From assembly GCA_022577435.1 (NCBI GenBank), contig JAKOON010000013.1, positions 18,688,012 through 18,752,011 on the forward strand: a stretch of 64,000 nucleotides of DNA. The letters run 5' to 3'. This DNA is from Embiotoca jacksoni (taxonomy: Eukaryota > Chordata > Actinopteri > Embiotocidae). Both the position numbers and the translations under genes were made by a program. This document shows positions 12,501 through 23,189 of the stretch, one piece after another. The first letter of the stretch is position 1, and each line of letters begins with the position of its first letter. The notes below the pieces were generated by a model, which ran no database searches, had not been told where the DNA came from, and saw nothing but the letters and a program-made list of their open reading frames with translations.

Positions 12501-15500
12501 ATTGGGTGCTCTGCTACAATATGATCAAAAAGACGATTTGTCTGCACTTTCACTTGTAATGCTGGTACTGCTACTACAATACTTATTTATTATGTTAGGA
12601 ATTAAGCTTGTGGATACTTTGGCCACTGGAACAAGTTGTAATTATTGACATATTATCACCTCACAAAGCTGATGGCGAATGTGCTTGGAAACAGTTGCCT
12701 AATTACACATCCAGAAGACAACATTAGCATTCGTTCGGTGTTGTGTTTCTTGCCACCTTTATAAATGTAGGTCCGATATTAATGCTCCTTTCAGCGCTGT
12801 TTTGGTATCTGGCTCAGGAGCTCCCTAAACGCTCTCCTGCGTCCACCAGCTAGGTGCTAACTTGGTCTGTTTTTTCCATGCTGTGCAGATAGTGTACATT
12901 GAAGTTTGATAGGTTGAAAATAGCTGTCTGAGAGGAGTTTGATGAGAGCTGTGAGACTGAATCAAAACAGTAAAGCTGTGGGTCGTAAAGCCAAAACAGT
13001 GAGCTGAAAGATGCTAAAGTGCTCTGTAATGAGGGGAACTTTAAAACCAGGTGATAGATAACTCTGTCGGTTCATAACAACATGAAACCCTTTTCAAATT
13101 CCTGCCATTTTTTTAAGCCTTTGTCAATATAAAAATATTGATCAGTGCAGCTTTAATTAGATTTAGTCCGCCCGCTCATGCAGTCGGGGAGTTGTGAACC
13201 TGAGAAACAGCACAAAAGAATTGATTTACTCGATTTGAAGAAACTTGGAGGAGCCAGTATAAACCTGGCCAGGTCCTCAGGCTGATCTGGCTCGTATTGC
13301 TATGAAAGGTCTGTGGCTCGGTGCTCGAGTCCTCTCTGCTTTAAAGGTAATCATTAAATCTGAATCTTTAAAAGCATCAATTAACTTATGCAATGCAGGT
13401 AAAGCTTGGCTAATGCCTTCTGATTTTTTTTCATAGATGCAGTACTTGATGTATGTAGATGTTAAGAGATGACATTAACCCTAGATATTAGTTTATATCT
13501 TAATCCTTAAAACTCACTGCCAATACCATATGTCCTCCTAAAATTGAGCAGACTTGTGGGTGTTTCTTTTTTTGCCTGTGTTCCCTGGCAACCAAATGCC
13601 AGTGCGGCCAAGGCCCAGCGGTGATGAGGAGGCTGGAGTGGGTGTCTGATTTATCTCGTGTCAGCTGATGTTTGCTGCTCTTTTATCAGTTCCCGTCATA
13701 ACTCAGTTGCTGCTCTCCGGCTGGATGCTGATGCGAGCACACGAGCTTCATGACAGTGAGCCACGCTGCCGCGAATCTCGCCAATCACGAAAAGGGTTCA
13801 TGAAGGTTGCTCAGTGTAAGACTCAGCAGCTGGATTCATTTATTGTAACTGGTTAGTGCCGAGATAGGGATGATTTGTGTGTACTGATTATAGCAGTGAA
13901 TATAGTAGAGTGAGGAACCTGATGCTTGGCTGTGAAATCGTTTTACACAAGAGCAGGAAGTGTGGGCCAACATGGCTGTTTCAAAATGAGAAATCACACT
14001 TTCAGTTATACAGTTCAGCTGTTTGACACAGCTCTTGGCTATGTTTAGAAGCAAGCTTTTCGAAAAGTACCAAAATACCTGATTTAATAATATGAATGGT
14101 AGTATTAACAACTTCATTTATATTACACCTTTCAAAAGTTAGTGATTTACAATTTAAAAGAAAAATTAAATAAGAACCAAAACAGAGAATATAACAACAG
14201 AATAGAATAAATAGATACAGTGGGTACCAACAGTTAAGCTATTTGATAAAAGTGGTTCTTAATAAGTGATTTAAAAGAGAATATTGTGTTTGCTTGTCTG
14301 AGATCTCCAGGCAGGGAGTCCCACAGCTGGGACAACCAAACAGCAAAGACCCTGTAGTGACAAGTCACCATTGGTAGAGCTTTGCTGGAGGATCTGAGGC
14401 AGCGACCAGGCTCGTAGGGGGTTAAAGACTCACAGATGTAGGCAGAAGCCTGACCATTTAAGGCTTTAAAAACAAGTAGTGACATCTTAAAATCAATGAC
14501 CAGTGAAGGGCAGCAGGGATTGGTGTAACATGGTGACACAAGTTAAAAGCCTGACAGCAACTTTTTGCATCCACTGTAATCTTTGAATGTTTCGCTTGCT
14601 GCTTCCAGAACACAGCGCTTTGCAGTAGTCAAATCTAGACAAAACAAAAGCATGGGTGACTTTTTCTAAGTCTGTTGTCTGAGAGGAATAACCTGATCTT
14701 GGTAAATGCTGGTTTCGATGTTAAAGATGCTGTAAAGTAGAAATGAAAATGAGTTTTAAGTTCATCACACCACAGAAGTATGGGTCGTTAACTACCCATC
14801 CAAATTTGAATGAAAAAAAAACAAAACGCTGATAAGTTTGTTAAATTAGGCTTTGAAATCGTGAGAAAATCAACAGTCTTCTCTGCTCTGAGACTGGGGG
14901 GGCGTGTCACCTGAAAGAGCTGAAGCTCCGCCCATTCGCTGGAAGGTGTTCAGTGTTCTGTAGGACAGTCCTGTGGCTGCAGTTCTTTTCCCCACTAAGC
15001 GGTCCGTCTGACATCCAACCTCTCGGTGACTTCATACATGATGTCCCACTGGCACTCTGTCTCTCTGCTGGATGGAGCAGCCTGCTTTGTGAAAACACAA
15101 TAGAATTAGAATGTATTTGTCCAATGAGGGAAACATACAGATGCAATCAAATCAAGCTTGTCCCCCTGAGCTGTAACACAGGAGTAAAACTGGACACCGG
15201 AGACAGCAGACAGTGAGTCTCCAACTACTTCTAACACACCTGAATAACAACAGTGGAGATAATAAGAGCGGAGGAGTTGATTTAGTTCTGTAATGAATGC
15301 AACATGCACAACGCTGCATTATATCACATGTCAATTCATTATATCACATGTTAATTCATTATATCACATCAATTCATTACATCACGTCAATTCATTATAT
15401 CACATGTCAATTCATTACATCACGTCAATTCAAACTTTGAACCTGCTCAGGTCGAGCTGAAAGTCTTTCTCTTCCACTGATGTTCCTCCTCCACCTCCTC

Positions 15501-18500
15501 CTCCACCACCTCCACCTCCTCCTCCTCCTCTCTGCAGCCTCCTGCACATGTAGTCGGGCTCGTTTATCCGGACCGGTACCGGTACATGTAACCGAGAGGG
15601 TCGGTGATTGTAACGTTACACCGGAGTACAAAAACAACAACCCTCATTAATCGGGAGGACAAGATCTCCTCTGGTCCATGTTCACCATCACCCCGACATG
15701 TGAAATAGAGTTACATATATTATAGTTCCTTATCGTAGCTATATTGATACGCTTAAAACAATCTGTGGTTATCGGAGCATTTTCCTCTGAACTCTGCTAC
15801 GAGCTCAATAGAAGCTAATTAGCACATTAGCTCCCATTTCATGAAAATAAAGTTATTCTACACCGAGTAAAATCACGTTAGCGGTTTGCACCGCGGACTA
15901 AATGCAGTAGAGTTACTGTGGAAAAGTTATCTAGTATAATTATAACAAGCACACAGAACTTACGCTGAGTGGTGGACTGCTTGCGGCGGCGGCGGACGAT
16001 GCCGGTGCGACCGGGAGATGAACGGCCGGTTCAGGCTCCGCGCTGCAGAAGAAGCGGTGCGTCCGTGAACTCCGTCCGTCTTCGGTGGAAGTTGGTGAAA
16101 CAATCCGCCGTGAAATCCTACGATCTCCTTCAGCGTGGCTCTTCACGAAATCAATCCACCTCTTTTTCCTTCATCAGTAGGGAATTTAAATAGCGATGCA
16201 GCGCTGCTTTGGAGGTTCTTGCTTCCAGGAAAGATGCACTTGTGGGTGGAGGAAGACGTCCTGTAGCAGTTGGCTGATGTACAATAACAATCTGACTACG
16301 GCAGGAGTAGAACTGAAGTCCAGTGGGACGACCTCTTATGCAAATGAGCTCCAGGCTTTTACAGTGTTTCACCGTGTGAGAGGAGGAGCCATGCAGAAGG
16401 TTATATAAACCGGCTGTGAGCTAGCTCAGTGACGTGCTGAAGTTAGCTTTTAGCCCCGCCTAAAAAAAACCTGAGCTGAAGACGGATGAGAAACTGTTTA
16501 ACGGTCTAACTCCACATTTCAGTGTGACAACGTTTTCAAATTTTGCACATGCTTTCAGCAACTCATTTCACACGTATATAATGTACTGAGAAGCAAATCT
16601 TGAAATTTGCTTTACAGCAACTTTAATATAAGGCAATTTGAGACTGTTCACAATACATTTAATATTAATCCATATTATAAAAGCATTAGTAATGTTGACT
16701 CAGAGGAAGTATCCCTGATTTCTTCCAGATCGACCTTCGAGATGACCCCAAGACCATTGCCAAACTGAATGACATGAAGGAGAAGCCCATCGCCACTGAG
16801 CAAGGACAGAAGCTGGCGAAGGAGGTACGTATGTTGAAATATAGTTATGCTGCCGGAGTAGAAAAAGCTTTTGCACTTTTTTTATTTGCACTTTCAGCAT
16901 AGCAGAATCAAGCTTTCAGGTCCAGTTAGATTCCTGTGTGTTGACCTGACCCAGGAATGTTTCTGAAGGAATGTAATTTCTTCACGGAAATACTTGGAAT
17001 CTGACCATCGTGCATTCTTAGACTTAAAATTAATCCAAGGATTCCTGGACGTCCAGTGGAGTTTCAGGCTTGAGGACAGAGACAACAGAAGCGGTCTGTG
17101 ATTAATCACTACTATCAGGCAGAAAACAATAACAGTCAGCCTTATACAAATTATAGTCGAGATTCATTTAAACGTTGATATCACTGAAGTTTTGGTAACG
17201 TGACATAAGATTTCGATAAGATTCTTGTCTCAGAGTCAAGTTTTCAGACGCAAGCTCTTTGAAAATCAACTTAAATTAGAGCTATTTCCTTTTATATGAG
17301 AAGCATATTTTTTACCTGGGTTAATATTACCTAATGTTGCTGTCCTGTATGACAATTCTTCCATAATCCAAATCCAAATTAGAAATGATTAAATACTGGT
17401 CATAGTTATTTAACAACACTTACTGCTGTTCTGTTTGCAGAACCCCCTGGCGCTTTTCTAACAGTCCAAATTAAACTTTGCATCAGTTGCATGATAAAGT
17501 ACTAGTATTCAGTTTAGCTATTGTGCTTAGTTTTTAAATGTGTATGTAGGTGCAAATAAGGTTATTTCTGATTGGCTGCAAATAAAAAAAAATAGGCATT
17601 TCAAATACTGTTCAACGTACAATAACTTGATATTCAAATATTTCTGTGGTTGAAAAAGCAATGAACATTCCTAAAGTGTCTCTGCCCGCTCAGCATTAGC
17701 AGCTAAAGTTACCTCATAGTTTCAACCATGGCCAAAACAAATGATATATTGTTACAATGCTAGCCATATACAATCATAGCATTAGGTTACAGGAACACAC
17801 TCAGCCCTCCTGCATAGCAGTGCTGATCTCTGCCTCTTTGTTGCATTTCCTTAGTGGACCAGTGTTGAGAAATAGTTCAACATTTTAGAAATATCCTTTT
17901 CCACTTCCTTATATCAGTCTTAGATGACAAGATCAATCTGATGTCTGTTTGTTAAATGTGAAGCTGCAGCCGGCTACTGGTTATCTTAGCACAAAGACTG
18001 GAAATGAAGAAACTGCAAGCCTGGCTCTGTTTAATTGTAACAAAATCAACCTACCAGCTCGTCTAAAGCTCCCTGATTAACATGTTATCTGTGCTGAATA
18101 CAGGCTGTGTTTTTTAAATGGCAGTATGCACTGGACTGTTTTCAGGGGATCTTGGTTGGTTGCTTAACAACTGCTGCCAACTGAGAATGAATGCCCCCAC
18201 AATGAAATAGCAATTTGTAGTGAGTACACTTTTTTTTTTCTTTTTTTTTTTTTACAGATTAAGCTAACAGAATACAACATGTTGATAAGAAAACTTTAGA
18301 AGTGCTCGTCGGCAGTTTTTGTTTGTTATCTCTGAACAGATCCATACAAGCTGCTTCCACCTGTATTCAGTCTTTATGCTATAAACTAAACTAACCATAC
18401 AGTGAATGAGGATGGTCGGTGCTGTGAGTGGACCAGCATGCCAGTGACGGAATGTGCACCTTCCTCTCAGCTTAAATACCAACATAGAGTCAAGTAAACT

Positions 18501-19314
18501 ACATATTGGGAATGGAGCAACCGGGGGGGAAAAAAACTTTACCGTTTTGAAGCCTCAAGTTTGTCATTTCGGCCGTTGCCATCTTGTTTTTTTTATCCAG
18601 GTATTGCTATATTTGGACGAACTGGGGGTGGATCTGTCTGAGAACCTGAGGAAACTATGCCCTGCTGTCATATACAGGAAACCTGTCCACAGCCTAGGCC
18701 TGTCAATCAAACCAGGAACATCCCCAAACATACCTCTCTTTGAGGCCAAATTTGTATTAATTATGGGATTATTTTCAAATGGGCTGCTGATCACAGTCTT
18801 TTTGGAGCCAACCCCTAGTGGCCCTTGGTGGTATTGCAGTTTAAGGCACCTCCACATTGGCCTCACTTTTCAGACCCCAAAGCTACGTCCACTTTATATA
18901 TTTATACAGTCTATGAAATGGGGGATTTAGGGCCCAAAATAAACGGGCTCCTGGCTGGAGAATAATAATTACCGTACAGACCTTTAAATGGAAAAGATCC
19001 ACATATCTTATCTAACCATCTACAAGAATATGAATAACTGTACTTGCCAAAATGCTGAACAATTTTGACTGTAATAACTTTAAATACCTTGGTTGACCAG
19101 TGTGCTGAGCTGGATTGCTGTGACTGATGTTCTGTCCTTTCTTTCTCATCAGATTGGTGCATGTTGCTATGTTGAATGTTCAGCATTGACCCAGAAGGGC
19201 CTGAAGACGGTGTTTGACGAGGCCATCATCGCCATCCTGGCTCCCAAGAGAAAGAAGGGATCTCTGAAGAGAAGACTGGGACCCCGCTGCATCAACTGCT
19301 GTCTGATCACGTGA
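496..19314 (+). CDS. rhoq: RHOQ (TC10) Rho-family small GTPase, five coding exons
   Basis: Joined exons 496-637, 950-1008, 11415-11579, 16729-16824 and 19153-19314 give 207 residues plus stop; human RHOQ has 205. All junctions are GT-AG and keep frame. Visible G motifs: P-loop GDGAVGKT at 16-23, switch I with Thr41, DTAGQ at 63-67 (catalytic Gln67), TQID at 121-124 in place of the usual TKxD (normal for TC10), and SAL at 164-166. The C-terminus has a basic stretch, cysteines at 200 and 203 (possible palmitoylation) and a CAAX box CLIT (Cys204 prenylation). RHOJ is the closest alternative, but the N-terminus MANGTG, the LNDMKEKPI segment and the RCINCCLIT tail are RHOQ-like. Known role of the family member: plasma-membrane and lipid-raft GTPase controlling actin, exocyst-dependent traffic and insulin-stimulated GLUT4 movement. 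The start is fixed by N-terminal similarity and Kozak context. Confidence 0.97.
950..1008 (+). CDS. rhoq: RHOQ coding exon 2 (residues 48-67)
   Basis: A 59-bp exon after a pyrimidine-rich tract and CAG acceptor at 947-949. It completes Val48 and encodes [19 protein letters not shown], ending at Gln67, the GTP-hydrolysis glutamine. The donor GTACAG begins at 1009. Confidence 0.96.
1407..1442. repeat. (CA)n microsatellite
   Basis: Eighteen uninterrupted CA units in RHOQ intron 2. Confidence 0.97.
1906..2095 (+). repeat. Decayed teleost dispersed repeat with a 'ggttggcggtt' core
   Basis: The order of segments AGCTGTGGCTC, GGTTGGCGGTTAAATCCCC, GTCCACATGCCGATGTGTCC and TTGGGCAAGACACTGAA matches a non-autonomous repeat I recognise as very common in fish genomes, with a tRNA-like or hAT-like look. 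The match is by memory of the motif order, not by alignment. The copy is degenerate and lacks its usual tail. Confidence 0.55.
2123..2270. repeat. Inverted repeat of 14 bp, part of a dispersed family
   Basis: GTGAAATAGACACG at 2123-2136 is exactly complementary to 2257-2270, with about 120 bp between. A nearby 'aaaacgtga' is also mirrored as 'tcacgtttt' at about 2233. The left arm with its flank resembles, in reverse, sequence at about 23.28-23.31 kb, so this is likely a decayed member of the same family. Confidence 0.55.
3477..3553. repeat. (GA)n microsatellite
   Basis: An uninterrupted 77-bp GA tract, followed by an imperfect GA-rich tail to about 3600. It creates long artificial Arg-Glu and Ser-Leu reading frames on the two strands. 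Confidence 0.97.
3970..3989. repeat. C20 homopolymer
   Basis: Twenty consecutive C residues in RHOQ intron 2. The exact length is liable to sequencing error. Confidence 0.9.
4081..4108. repeat. (ATTC)7 microsatellite
   Basis: Seven perfect ATTC units. Confidence 0.95.
4466..4545. repeat. G-rich tract with quadruplex potential
   Basis: Several runs of three or more G, including runs of 10 and 11, lie within about 80 bp on the + strand. This satisfies the usual G-quadruplex pattern several times over. No promoter or exon is nearby. Confidence 0.7.
5020..5130 (+). repeat. Fragments of two dispersed teleost repeats
   Basis: 5020-5070 resembles the start of the family seen more fully at 17.87 kb (a 'tagtctaatattttggaaaata' type opening, here AGTCTAATATTTTGG). 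5090-5130 carries GGTTGGACGGGACAGGAC and TTTCGCCCAGGAGAG, a motif pair I associate with another common fish repeat; a weaker match to the second lies at about 23.35-23.40 kb. Confidence 0.45.
5436..5590. repeat. Imperfect ~83-bp tandem unit, CTAAACC/AACC-rich
   Basis: A unit beginning CTAAACCACAATCTTTTC at 5436 is followed at 5519 by a diverged copy beginning CTAAACCATGATCTTTTCC. Both then carry a CCAAGTAG or ACCATG segment, a TTTTTT stretch and a GCCTTAAC or GCCTAAAC segment. The arrangement resembles a family of AACC-rich repeats common in teleosts. Confidence 0.6.
8014..8083. repeat. Direct repeat copy 1 (70 bp)
   Basis: Matches 8640-8709 over 70 bp with two visible mismatches. Starts CTGTGGATCAATGAAG and ends near CATTTTATTC. 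The spacing between copies is 626 bp. Confidence 0.9.
8640..8709. repeat. Direct repeat copy 2 (70 bp)
   Basis: Second copy of the 70-bp unit at 8014-8083. The sequence between them has no coding signal. Neither copy shows clear TG...CA ends or a primer-binding site, so an LTR pair is not supported. Confidence 0.9.
11415..11579 (+). CDS. rhoq: RHOQ coding exon 3 (residues 68-122)
   Basis: A 165-bp, in-phase exon after the acceptor CCAG at 11411-11414. It encodes [20 protein letters not shown] and continues to LLIGTQ, covering switch II and the Rho-type VVNPASF and EEWVPEL segments. The donor GTGAGT begins at 11580. It is separated from exon 2 by a 10.4-kb intron. Confidence 0.97.
11831..12085 (-). 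repeat. Decayed dispersed repeat (TGATCAGCAACTA / TTGATTAATT type)
   Basis: AT-rich copy of a family whose segments include a TGATCAGCAACTATT block, a CAAACAAGTCCCAAG-like block and repeated ATTAATTAG-like ends. Related copies occur at 31.74-32.06 kb and 51.14-51.35 kb. Recognition is by motif order only. It lies in RHOQ intron 3. Confidence 0.4.
12781..13156 (+). repeat. TTAA-ended non-autonomous repeat, partial
   Basis: Segments CAGCTAGGTGCTAACTTGG, CTGTGCAGATAGTGTACATTG, AATGAGGGGAACTTTAAAACC and a terminal TTGATCAGTGCAGCTTTAA match the order of a repeat I recognise as very common in percomorph genomes. The right end is CTTTAA. The left end is not clear. Related but weaker copies occur near 51.4-51.55 kb and 63.64-63.78 kb. 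Confidence 0.55.
14104..14720 (-). mobile_element. Decayed non-LTR retrotransposon fragment (RT C-terminal, L2/CR1-like)
   Basis: On the minus strand, 14539-14234 reads as a 101-residue frame with [55 protein letters not shown] and FKSLIKNHF. This is the usual order at the C-terminus of teleost LINE ORF2 proteins of the L2/CR1 type. The N-terminal and catalytic parts are missing. The flanks on both sides resemble the noncoding parts of a common dispersed teleost repeat. It is a dead fragment, abutting the TTAA element that begins at 14721. Confidence 0.65.
14721..16626. mobile_element. 1.9-kb TTAA-bounded inverted-repeat element in RHOQ intron 3
   Basis: The left end TTAAAGATGCTGTAAAG (14721-14737) is nearly complementary to the right end CTTTACAGCAACTTTAA (16610-16626). 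Both outer tetramers are TTAA, the target used by piggyBac-type transposons, but no transposase frame is seen. The interior holds a 20/18-bp minisatellite (15317-15430), a CCT/CCA-rich tract (about 15480-15535), a CpG-rich block (about 15960-16150), an octamer ATGCAAAT (16338-16345) and TATATAAA (16402-16409). On the minus strand CTCAGC/GTAAGT at about 15964 looks like a strong splice donor leaving the CpG block. A non-autonomous piggyBac-like element is the best reading. A composite of several insertions is possible. Confidence 0.55.
15317..15430. repeat. Minisatellite, six units of 20 or 18 bp
   Basis: Units start at 15317, 15337, 15357, 15375, 15393 and 15413. The 20-bp form is CATTATATCACATGTCAATT. 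The 18-bp form lacks two bases, and two of its three copies carry CATTACATCACG. Confidence 0.92.
16729..16824 (+). CDS. rhoq: RHOQ coding exon 4 (residues 123-154)
   Basis: A 96-bp, in-phase exon after the acceptor TTCCAG ending at 16728. It encodes [20 protein letters not shown] and ends in KLAKE. The Asp of the TQID guanine-specificity motif is its second residue, and the rest is the Rho-specific insert helix. The donor GTACGT begins at 16825. Confidence 0.96.
17868..18145 (+). repeat. Decayed dispersed teleost repeat (TTCAACATTTTAGAAATA type)
   Basis: Segments ATAGTTCAACATTTTAG, ATGACAAGATCAATCTGATG, AGCCGGCTACTGGTTATCTTAG, CACAAAGACTGGAAATG, CCTGGCTCTGTTTAATTG and AAAATCAACCTACCAGC follow the order of a repeat I know as abundant in fish. 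Related pieces occur at 5.02, 46.19-46.37 and 47.55-47.82 kb. It lies in RHOQ intron 4. Confidence 0.6.
18543..18915 (+). mobile_element. MITE-like repeat, copy A of a family with three copies here
   Basis: Shares with 57311-57824 and 61236-61740 the ordered blocks TTTTGAAGCCT, GCCATCTTGTTTTTTT, GAACCTGAGGA, AGGCCTGTCAATCAAA, ATTATTTTCA, CCCCTAGTGGCCC, GGTATTGCAGTTTAAGGCA and a terminal ATACAGTCTATG. This copy lacks the opening block. It contains a 158-codon open frame that runs through the repeat and is not a gene. Confidence 0.75.
19153..19314 (+). CDS. rhoq: RHOQ terminal coding exon 5 (residues 155-207)
   Basis: Acceptor CATCAG ends at 19152. The exon encodes [20 protein letters not shown], then a basic linker with [10 protein letters not shown], then RCINCCLIT and a TGA stop at 19312-19314. 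The linker is slightly longer than in human RHOQ, which accounts for the two extra residues. The basic stretch plus CAAX box should direct membrane attachment. Confidence 0.97.
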   Translation: MGACCYVECSALTQKGLKTVFDEAIIAILAPKRKKGSLKRRLGPRCINCCLIT

Positions 19315-22260
19315 TGCACAAACCCAGAGATCACTCAGCAGCCAACCACAAACCAAACCTGGACTGAAGGCAAAAGACAGGCAAAAGAACAAATGCACAG
19401 ACAGCAGTCGAGACAAAAAGAGGACTGAAAACAAGAGCTACTTTTAAGCTGCAGTGCTCTTGAACAACCGAACCTCTCTCCTGCTGTCCAACATTGGGGT
19501 TGAGGATGCAGTTTACAACCAAAGGAGCACAAAGCCCAAGTCAGCCTCTTGTCCTAAAAGACTTTTGCCTCAAAAGTACCTTCTTTTATAAACATTTTTA
19601 ATCATCTTTTTTCTGTATAATATTGTTGTATGCTGTCATACAAAAAAAGACAAAATGACATTTCAGTTTTAAGAGAAATGCTACATTTTATGGAGTTCAT
19701 ATTATTTGGTGGTTTTGGAAGATACGTGAATTTCTCAATGTAAGATCAGATGTCCAAACGAAGAGAGAAAAAAAAACCTGCAGCTGATAAATAATGTGAG
19801 GCAGACATAAGTGACACTGTGACAGTGCCCAGGATACATTTCTGGACATAAGGGCCCAGTTGTTTTTTTTTTGTATTTAAAACTTGCGCTAAAAAGACTC
19901 TGTTAACCCACAAAGTCTGCCTCCAATTATGTGTCAGTTGAGGACCTGCAAATTGTGTGGGTGATAACGTAAATCATCATAGCGAGATGACGTTCAGATG
20001 ACAGATTTTGGACCTAGAAGTGTATTATTTCAGCATTTAAGAGTCTTGTTTTTTGCCTTATGGAAACTCCATTGTTTTATAGTGTGGCATGCCAAAACAT
20101 ACTGTAAGTTAAGACGGGGGCCGAGGTCTTCATCAGGAACTAAAGAGGTTTATTATCCATTTTTAAAATCTATATCATCCAGAGTTTATGATACTATATC
20201 TCTAGAATAGAGATCATTCAGTCTGTGCAGATAATATTTTAGCTGATAAATTACTTTCCTTTGTTTTAATTTTTGTTATCCTGCAATAATGTGTTTCCTT
20301 TTATCACCTTTAAGAAGGTTTTGAAGAGAGAAGAAGAGGGATATCATTCTAGAAATGAACTCTAATTCATATCAGCGTCCAAAGAACCAAATGCACACAC
20401 TTTCATCAAAATCAGGTGGCCAAGATGATCCAGTACAAAATATCTAATGCACAACATGAAGCACAGTTGGTGCCACTTCATTTCCCAGCACATGAAAGCA
20501 CATTCCTTTGCTTTTAAACCCTGTTTCTGTCCCTGAAAAGGCTGATTGAAGCACAGAAGATGCACACTCTCCCACCAGGCACAAGTACGAGCATAGCACA
20601 CCATCTTACCACACAATCAGAGCAGATCACATCTCCAAAATCATATCACAAGGCTCCCCCCGAATTTCAGCTTTTAAGAAATACAGGAAAGAGACACTGT
20701 TTGGACAAACATCCTCACAGTTCTGAATATTTGGTCGCAGCTAGTTGCACCAGCTGTTAATAATTTAACAGAAAATTCAGGCGAATATAAAAACCTTCCA
20801 ATTCAATGTGTTCAAACCTTCCATAACTCAATACCAGTAGCCCCTACAGGGCTGTGACTTGGGTATAAAACTGCAGAGTGTTACCTCCCAAAAGAGACCA
20901 AACTCATGCCTGTGCGAGAACAGCTTTCAATTCACTTTGGGTTTGTCTTGAGTGGGTGTTTCAGGCAAATTTAACTGGAATGTTAATAGGGTTATAAGTA
21001 TAAGAAGAGATTTACATCTCGCTAGATTAAGTTGCACCAGAGAAAGTAGTTCATATGTGAAGATTAGCTGTCACTAAATCTTTACAGCCAGTAGCAAATA
21101 GCGACTACCATAATGTTTCCTATCTAATTTGACCTTACGCTTTGTTAAAATGCTGTTTAATAATTATATGAACTGAGCATATTTAGAATAAAATTTCCCC
21201 AAAACAACACCATATCCTAAAACTTACAAATTGTTATATCAATATTTTTGAATGGCAAAAAGAAAGCAGTTTTAGGTTCGCATAATCATAGACTGGCACC
21301 CAATTTTAGCCTCCTAAACGTTACGCTGTGTTCTGGCACTTGTGTTACAGTGATACTTTACAGATATTATCCCAATTAGTTCAAATTACTGAAGACTTTA
21401 GTAGCTGAGACGATTCTCAATTTTTAATGGTGTAACCTGATTTAGTGAATAACCATTTGAAACTAGCTCGTCGTGACCTGAACTTAGTTTATAAATAAGT
21501 TCAGTTTATGAATAGCTGGTGCAACCCAGTCTGTAGAAGTCAAACTTTTAATAGGATTTGAATCCATATTTAAGACAAGGAGGTCCCCACATGACTGCCA
21601 TGAGGGATTTATATAATGTACGGAATTTTTAACAAGCACCACGTGCCACTTCTTTTGTTTTAGGTTATCCAACAAGAAATCATTGATCCATGCAATGCAG
21701 TCAGATTCTGTTCATTTTAAACAGACTGAGAGAATATGTCAAGTTTAGCAGGATGTAGAGAATAGTATAAATATACGAGCACTCCAAATAAGTGTATGCA
21801 ACAAAGGTTTAAAGCTTACATGTCTATAGGTGCTGTAGGTAATAACTTGAGGCTGTCACTGAACTTTTCTTGGAGGCCAAACATAAAAAATATCAGCTCT
21901 TTTTCTTTTTATGCATTTGTTATGGGCTTTTCTAACTTTTTTTTTTTTTTAAGATATTAATCAAAGGTGCCAACTCTTGCTGTTAATTTTCTGTTCAGAG
22001 TCAGATCTGATGGTTGATTAAAGCTTTAATGTAAAAGGTGCTCCTCCTCTCTGTCCCAGCCTGCATTGTATAACTGTCTTTTTGAGCAGCAGAGATGACT
22101 GCAGCGTGAACAGCGTTCTCTCGCGGACGTTTTTTGCTTGCTTACGTTGTGTGAAGGTCCACCCTCAGGATCCAGGACCTAGAAGTGCCACAGCCATCAA
22201 TGCATTCTCCCATTGATTTTCCTCTATTCTCAATAAATGTGTTTACTGTGTTAATAAGAT
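19315..22260 (+). other. rhoq: Probable RHOQ 3'UTR with two candidate poly(A) signals
   Basis: About 2.9 kb of AT-rich sequence without a recognisable ORF follows the stop. AATAAA occurs at 21187-21192 and at 22232-22237. The second is followed by a GT-rich stretch and is the better candidate for the main end. A long 3'UTR fits mammalian RHOQ, but the true end needs transcript data. Confidence 0.5.
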
Positions 22261-23189
22261 GGCTTGGGGGTTTAACTTAGTGTCAGATGTTCTGCAGAAC
22301 GCATTTGTGAAATTAACTTTTACAGTGTTTATTCCTGGAACGAAGGCCTTTCATGTTCATAATGGGTCAGACATCACTGGGTTGACTTGATAAGCAGGTC
22401 AGCAGAATTCAATTACATCTGAATCAAAAACATATTTAATGTTCACAGTTTACTTTTATATTCTGAACCTTTATAAGGAATTAAATAGTTTTTTTTTTTT
22501 CAGGTTATCATTCAGATGAATTGTGTTGATCTCTGGAGCGTGAGCACCACTCGCTGGGTGCAGATTTGTTTAGAACATTTCTCACTTCTGAGAAGGACAA
22601 TAGACAGCATTTACATTTAAATTCTAATCTGATTCACATTTACTTAGAGTCCTTTAACCATTGGACACTTAATATTAGCAGATAAGCAAACTGCCTTTGT
22701 GTTTATTGCCACAGATCAAAGAGATGCATCATCAGAAGCTCCTGTTTGGCACGCCATGTTCTTAATTGTCTGGGTTTGTAATGTTGCTGCGTCTGCCTGC
22801 CTATCCTTCAACTACACAGCCATTTTGTCTGCATAGGAGAATAAATACCACACACCGCTGTATAAAAATATTTAGAAATTACAACCAGCATGACTAGTCA
22901 TAAAAGCATACATCATACAGCACATCATTCATAATTACTATCCGCCTACAGTTATACACAATATGACAAGATGTTTAAATGAATGTAACTTTCTGAAAAT
23001 AATCTTGAAGCACCTTTTTAGCCACTGCTTCATATTTAAATTATTTTTTTAGGACAAGTTCTTTGCATGTGATATTTTGACTGTCTTAACAGAACTAAAC
23101 AAAAAAAGGTATCAGCTGAAGAAAAATCACACAGAAGCAGATGCACACATAGAGAAATCCAAAAGTGTTAAGTGTTAGTAGACATCTCC

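Noticed and set aside
16338..16409. Histone gene promoter suggested by octamer and TATA
   Set aside because: No histone frame or 3' stem-loop follows on either strand.
18454..18930. 158-codon open frame on + strand
   Set aside because: Runs through the MITE-like repeat copy A; the same blocks occur noncoding at 57.3 and 61.2 kb.
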